This document shows positions 60,576-64,000 of a DNA stretch of 64,000 bases, piece after piece. Position 1 is the stretch's first letter; every line of letters starts with the position of its first letter. This DNA is from an uncultured Butyricicoccus sp. (GTDB lineage: Bacteria; Bacillota; Clostridia; Oscillospirales; Butyricicoccaceae). The translations under genes were made by a program, and so were the position numbers. Below the pieces are notes generated by a model. The model had not been told where the DNA came from, ran no database searches, and worked only from the letters and a program-made list of their open reading frames with translations. Where the stretch lies: assembly GCA_934532985.1 (NCBI GenBank), contig CAKTAV010000001.1:313503-377502 (forward strand), in the 5' to 3' direction.

Positions 60576-60693
60576 CGCTTATTTGCAAAAAATGTTTACA
60601 AATTCCATTTAATATTTCTGTATATCATTTTGTTTTTTATTCCATTCTGATTTTTTCATGGTAAAATAACTGTATTATTTTTATGTAAAAAAA

Positions 60694-60740
60694 CAGTTGG
60701 CCTGCAAGTCGGAGTAATCTTCCAATTTGCAGTACAACTG
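60694..60740 (-). terminator. Terminator of the SDR gene
   Basis: CAGTTG...CTGCAA (60740 side) pairs with TTGCAG...CAACTG, followed by TTTTTTTAC on the minus strand. Confidence 0.65.
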
Positions 60741-60762
60741 CTTTGCTTTCCTATCATTTCTA

Positions 60763-61515
60763 TTACTTTTTCATTCCCTGAATAAACTTCATAATTTTCA
60801 GCATTTCTTCGTCCGGCACGAGACGTCCCGCCGTCAGGCCGAGGCGCGTCGCAACGCCCGGAATAATCAGCAGCTTGCCGCGCAGCGTATCGCGCACCGC
60901 CATACGGGCAACGTCCTTGCTCTTGAGCGCCTTGATGCCAAAGTGTGCGCCCGCGACCTGATTAAACTCGGTATCCACCGGGCCGGGGCACAGGCAGCTG
61001 ATGGTAACCGAGCTTCCCGCCTGCCGCAGCTCTTCCGACAGTGCTTCACTCAGCCGCACGACATAATTCTTTGTCGCATAATACGTTGACAGCAGCGGAC
61101 CCGGCAAAAATCCCGCCGCCGACGCCACATTCAAAATCCGTCCCTCATCTGCCTTGACAAAATCCCGAACAAATAACTTGGTCAGGATGTGTACCGCGCG
61201 GATATTGACGTCAATCATCTCCAGCTCGCGATCCAGATCCGCCTCGCAGAACGGCCCATACAGGCCAAAGCCCGCCGCATTGACCAGCAGCGAGACGCCC
61301 TGCTCCTTCGTTCGCTCATACAGCCAGCGGCAGTCTTTTTCCTTCGACAGATCACACACATAAATGCGTGTCGGTGTTTTTAGCTCCGATGCCAGCTCTT
61401 CCAGCCGATCCTTCCGGCGCGCCGCCAGCAGCAGCCGCCAGCCGCGCTTGCTCAGCTCTCGTGCAATATCTCGTCCAATGCCGGAGGACGCTCCGGTAAC
61501 CAATGCTGTTTTCAT
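60763..61515 (-). CDS. SDR family NAD(P)-dependent oxidoreductase
   Basis: A 250-residue classical short-chain dehydrogenase. TGASSGIG near residue 8 binds the cofactor, NAAGFG near 85 is structural, and YYATK with the preceding Ser forms the catalytic triad. CPGPVDTEF follows. It is closest to the DltE/YohF-like group of unassigned SDRs. GAGGTGG lies 6 bases before ATG 61515. Monocistronic. Confidence 0.94.
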   Translation of the reverse strand: MKTALVTGASSGIGRDIARELSKRGWRLLLAARRKDRLEELASELKTPTRIYVCDLSKEKDCRWLYERTKEQGVSLLVNAAGFGLYGPFCEADLDRELEMIDVNIRAVHILTKLFVRDFVKADEGRILNVASAAGFLPGPLLSTYYATKNYVVRLSEALSEELRQAGSSVTISCLCPGPVDTEFNQVAGAHFGIKALKSKDVARMAVRDTLRGKLLIIPGVATRLGLTAGRLVPDEEMLKIMKFIQGMKK

Positions 61516-61636
61516 GGTAATCCACCTCACCCTATTACTTTCCCCAAGTTTTTTTCTATTATATCACAAAATCTTGTCTCAATCCGTAAAATGCGTTATA
61601 CTGTAGCAAAATCAGTGAAAAAAGGAGGCACATGAT

Positions 61637-62533
61637 ATGCTTGCCGGTTTACACAGCTATACCCTTTTGCAATGGGTTCTGCTGTTTTATCTGTATTGCT
61701 TTTTTGGCTGGTGCTTCGAGTCCACTTATGTCTCCCTGCACGAGCATCGTTTTGTCAACCGCGGCTTTGTCCGCCTGCCGCTGTTGCCGATTTATGGCTC
61801 CGGCGCGCTGTGTATTCTGTTAATCTGTCTGCCCTATCGCGGCATCCCAGCCGCCGTTTTTGTTTTGGGTATCATTTTCCCAACCATTTTGGAATACATC
61901 ACCGGCTGGGCGATGGAGGCCATGTTCAAAATGCGCTATTGGGATTATTCCAATCAAAAGTGCAATCTGCGCGGATACATCTGCCTGTCGTCCTCCCTTG
62001 CGTGGGGCGGATTGTCCTTACTACTCATTTATGTCATTCATCCGCCGATCGGGCGGCTGATTCAGGATATCCCGCCGCTGATTGGGACAATCATCGCCGT
62101 TCCGGTGACGGTTGCCTTTGCCGCAGACTTTATTGTCGCGTTCCATACCGCCCTCAATCTGCGTCACTTTCTCGAAGAGCTGGAACGTCTGCGCACCCAG
62201 CTGGACGAGGCGCGTGTCCAGCTTGAGCTGGCACGAGAAACCGCCCGCGATCGGCTGGCGCAGGCAGATCGGCCCAATTTGCCAAACCTACCGAATCTAC
62301 AGGCTCGCGTCGACCAGCTGACACAGGCCTGCCATCAGCAGCTGACACAGATGACGCAAAAATATCATGTCCGTGCACTGCTGCGTGCCCATCCGTCCGC
62401 TCGTTCCCGTCAGTTCAGCAAATCGTTGCAGCTGTCCCGCGAACGTGCCATTGCCTTTCGCCGTCAGGTCGCCAAAGCCATGGAAAAGAAGGCCGAAGAT
62501 ATGCGTGAGACGATACAGAATAAGAAACGATAA
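61637..62533 (+). CDS. CmpB/PF06541 family membrane protein with coiled-coil tail
   Basis: A 298-residue protein. Residues 1-175 hold about five membrane helices with WCFESTYVSLHEHRFVNRGF and GWAMEAMFKMRYWDYSNQ, the hallmark of the PF06541 (ABC-transporter type IV, CmpB) family. Residues 178-245 form a charged coiled coil interrupted by a short NLPNLPNL repeat, and the tail is basic. Despite the family name, no ATPase gene is nearby. GGAGG lies 8 bases before the ATG. Confidence 0.88.
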   Translation: MLAGLHSYTLLQWVLLFYLYCFFGWCFESTYVSLHEHRFVNRGFVRLPLLPIYGSGALCILLICLPYRGIPAAVFVLGIIFPTILEYITGWAMEAMFKMRYWDYSNQKCNLRGYICLSSSLAWGGLSLLLIYVIHPPIGRLIQDIPPLIGTIIAVPVTVAFAADFIVAFHTALNLRHFLEELERLRTQLDEARVQLELARETARDRLAQADRPNLPNLPNLQARVDQLTQACHQQLTQMTQKYHVRALLRAHPSARSRQFSKSLQLSRERAIAFRRQVAKAMEKKAEDMRETIQNKKR

Positions 62534-62556
62534 GCCTTTCCATCCACCAATAAACC

Positions 62557-62592
62557 AAAGCCACCTCACAAGCAATTTGTGGGGTGGCCTTA
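62557..62592. terminator. Bidirectional terminator
   Basis: AAAGCCACCTCACA pairs with TTGTGGGGTGGCCTT between the convergent CmpB-like and lipid kinase genes. Confidence 0.7.
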
Positions 62593-62601
62593 TTCTTGGG
62601 A

Positions 62602-63600
62602 TTATTCCTTATTTTCTGCTTCCAGCACCTGTGTCGCTTCGTTCTGCTCTGGCTGTGGAGGCTCAGTCTCAATTTCCTGCCGTGCTTCCTTTCGATTGAG
62701 CAGGAAGGTCAGGGCCTGCGGAATAATGTCCGCCCGCACCTCCGTCGCTGTGCCGCCCGCTTCTCCATCCAGCGTCCATGCAACCGGTGTCTTTGTACGT
62801 ACACGGATGTGCGCTGCCTGCCGGAAATAAATAAACGGACAATCCTTTACCTTTTGCTGAAGCAACGCCGCAATAATTTCATTCAGCTCCAGCGGATTGG
62901 TCGGCATTTTAATCAGCAAGACCTCAAATAAGCCGTCATTGAGCGACACGCCTGCCTTTTCAATGCTCAGCATACCGCCTATAGAGGTGGAATTGGAGAA
63001 CTGTCCATAGATAAAATCATCCTCTATCATTTCTCCATCCGCTTCGATCTCCATATGATACGACCGAACGGTTGTCAGCGACTTCACGCCCTCCAAAATA
63101 TAGGCAAAATGACCCAGCGTATTTTTCAGCATCTGCGGTGTCTCATACGATACCTCGGTAAACAGTCCAAATGCCGCCACATACGTAAAATATCGTCCAT
63201 TAAAGCAGCCAATATCACAAGGGAACGGAACGCCCTCTACAATTTGCTTCATCGCATCCGTCATCTTGGAGGGAATGCCCAACGTTGACGCAAAATCATT
63301 CGTCGTGCCCGCCGGAATATATCCCAGCATAGGACGAGTTTCTGGCGGAATCTGCATCAGGCCAGAGACGACCTCATTCAAGGTGCCATCGCCGCCGACA
63401 CAGACAACATGCTGATATTCCACCGCATATTCCGCCACAAAGCGTGTGCCGTCTCCCTTTTCTTGGGTCGGGAATACCGTTACATGATATCCATTTTGGA
63501 AAAAATAATTAATAAACGCAAAAGCCCGCTCCCGTGCCTGATTTTTTCCCGCTGTCGGGTTGATAATCAGCATTAATTGGGGATGGTTCACATTCTGCAT
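62602..63600 (-). CDS. Diacylglycerol/lipid kinase (DgkB/YegS family)
   Basis: A 332-residue protein starting with LMLIINPTAGKNQA. The ATP-binding GGDGTLNEVVSG is near residue 70, and PAGTTNDFASTLGIP follows. Such kinases phosphorylate diacylglycerol or related lipids at the membrane. The carboxy end is acidic and rich in Glu/Gln. GGAGGG precedes the ATG. Confidence 0.95.
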   Translation of the reverse strand: MQNVNHPQLMLIINPTAGKNQARERAFAFINYFFQNGYHVTVFPTQEKGDGTRFVAEYAVEYQHVVCVGGDGTLNEVVSGLMQIPPETRPMLGYIPAGTTNDFASTLGIPSKMTDAMKQIVEGVPFPCDIGCFNGRYFTYVAAFGLFTEVSYETPQMLKNTLGHFAYILEGVKSLTTVRSYHMEIEADGEMIEDDFIYGQFSNSTSIGGMLSIEKAGVSLNDGLFEVLLIKMPTNPLELNEIIAALLQQKVKDCPFIYFRQAAHIRVRTKTPVAWTLDGEAGGTATEVRADIIPQALTFLLNRKEARQEIETEPPQPEQNEATQVLEAENKE

Positions 63601-63809
63601 TTCATACCCTCCTTCCGAGAAACTGCGGCAGGTCAGACGGAATTCGTCATTTCATGCCGTATAAAAAAATTGTGACATTATCATACGATTTTTACACGAG
63701 TTTTGCAATACCTTTACTTTTGTTTTAACTATATCTTCACATCTTCTGTTTTTTTCCTATTCAGCATCGTTTCCTATTCCTATCATTACCAAAACTCTGT
63801 CCCAATCTC

Positions 63810-63838
63810 TTGCTTTTTTTGTATCGATTGAGTATACT
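63810..63838 (+). promoter_or_regulatory. Possible promoter before the tRNA-like sequence
   Basis: TTGCTT (63810-63815), 17 bp, TATACT (63833-63838). The rest of 63601-63874 is AT-rich with nothing else visible. Confidence 0.4.
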
Positions 63839-63874
63839 ATACACATTATCATATCCTTATGTAGGAATGCATAT

Positions 63875-63944
63875 GCCTCCGTACCTCACCGGGATAGAGG
63901 GTCCGCCTCCTAAGCGGCAGATGGTTCGATTCCTTCGAGCAGTA
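63875..63944 (+). tRNA. tRNA-Arg(CCT)-like sequence with unpaired acceptor stem, possibly a pseudo-tRNA
   Basis: The D arm CCTC...GAGG and an anticodon arm with loop CTCCTAA (anticodon CCT, Arg) are well formed, with one mismatch in the anticodon stem. The T arm (GATGG, TTCGATT, CCTTC) has one mismatch. The 5' seven bases GCCTCCG do not pair with the 3' GAGCAGT, so the acceptor stem fails. Either a decayed gene or a tRNA-like RNA. Confidence 0.5.
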
Positions 63945-63967
63945 AAAATTGCATAAAACTTATAAAT

Positions 63968-64000
63968 GTCTCAGTAGCTCAGCTGGATAGAGCACACGCC
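63968..64000 (+). tRNA. 5' part of a tRNA gene, probably tRNA-Arg, cut by the window end
   Basis: GTCTCAG-TA-GCTC followed by AGCTGGATA and GAGC is a classical acceptor, D stem and D loop. The anticodon lies outside the window. The similarity to clostridial tRNA-Arg(TCT) is from memory only. Confidence 0.65.

Overview
The window looks like a chromosomal segment of a GC-rich, spore-forming, butyrate-producing Firmicute of the gut Clostridia (Oscillospirales, Butyricicoccus/Agathobaculum-like; this placement is inference). Supporting signs are a cotJABC spore-coat operon, a CoA-transferase closely resembling butyryl-CoA:acetate CoA-transferase, the glgC-glgD-glgA glycogen set, strong GGAGG ribosome sites, LytTR/GHKL signalling, and no phage or transposase genes. 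Most genes are on the minus strand. About 58 protein genes are supported.

Layout. 1-2.7 kb: an amino-acid/opine-oxidase-type FAD and 2Fe-2S pair with RidA and a divergent XRE-cupin regulator, linked by a repeated 16-bp palindrome. 2.8-11.9 kb: a DUF134/NifX fusion, then a rearranged walKHIJ-rlmH locus (murA inserted, WalK-like protein without its kinase domain) and a NUDIX hydrolase. 12.4-14.1 kb: cysK and an Rrf2 regulator. 15.0-22.9 kb: a seven-gene acyl-activation and acyl-transfer operon (AMP ligase, carrier protein, MBOAT, DltD-like SGNH protein, two acyltransferase-3 membrane proteins, type II thioesterase) behind a strong promoter and a foldable leader. 23.1-30.8 kb: a CoA-transferase, a LytTR regulator with two complementary-degenerate GHKL sensor proteins, and divergent MATE and AEC transporters. 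31.3-41.4 kb: glycogen synthesis, CinA, a TrpX-type ABC importer, Mrp, and cotJABC.

42-47.6 kb: an AT-rich secreted Fn3-like protein, purA, an rRNA m5C methyltransferase, an FTR-like protein, and an acyltransferase coupled to an XRE-AbrB regulator. 48-55 kb: EamA/LysR, pta, YjbQ, and a cysteine desulfurase-membrane protein-thiI operon (4-thiouridine). 55.5-64 kb: a flavodoxin-ferredoxin, two orphan sugar-type binding lipoproteins, an AT-rich secreted/membrane protein pair, an SDR, a CmpB-like protein, a lipid kinase, and two tRNA-type sequences at the edge.

A striking non-coding feature is a dispersed repeat present about ten times between genes. Each copy has two hairpins whose stems differ in sequence but stay self-complementary. 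A second hairpin repeat family often lies beside it. The main candidates for new biology are the acyl-transfer operon, the reciprocal kinase pair, the kinase-less WalK locus and the covarying repeat.
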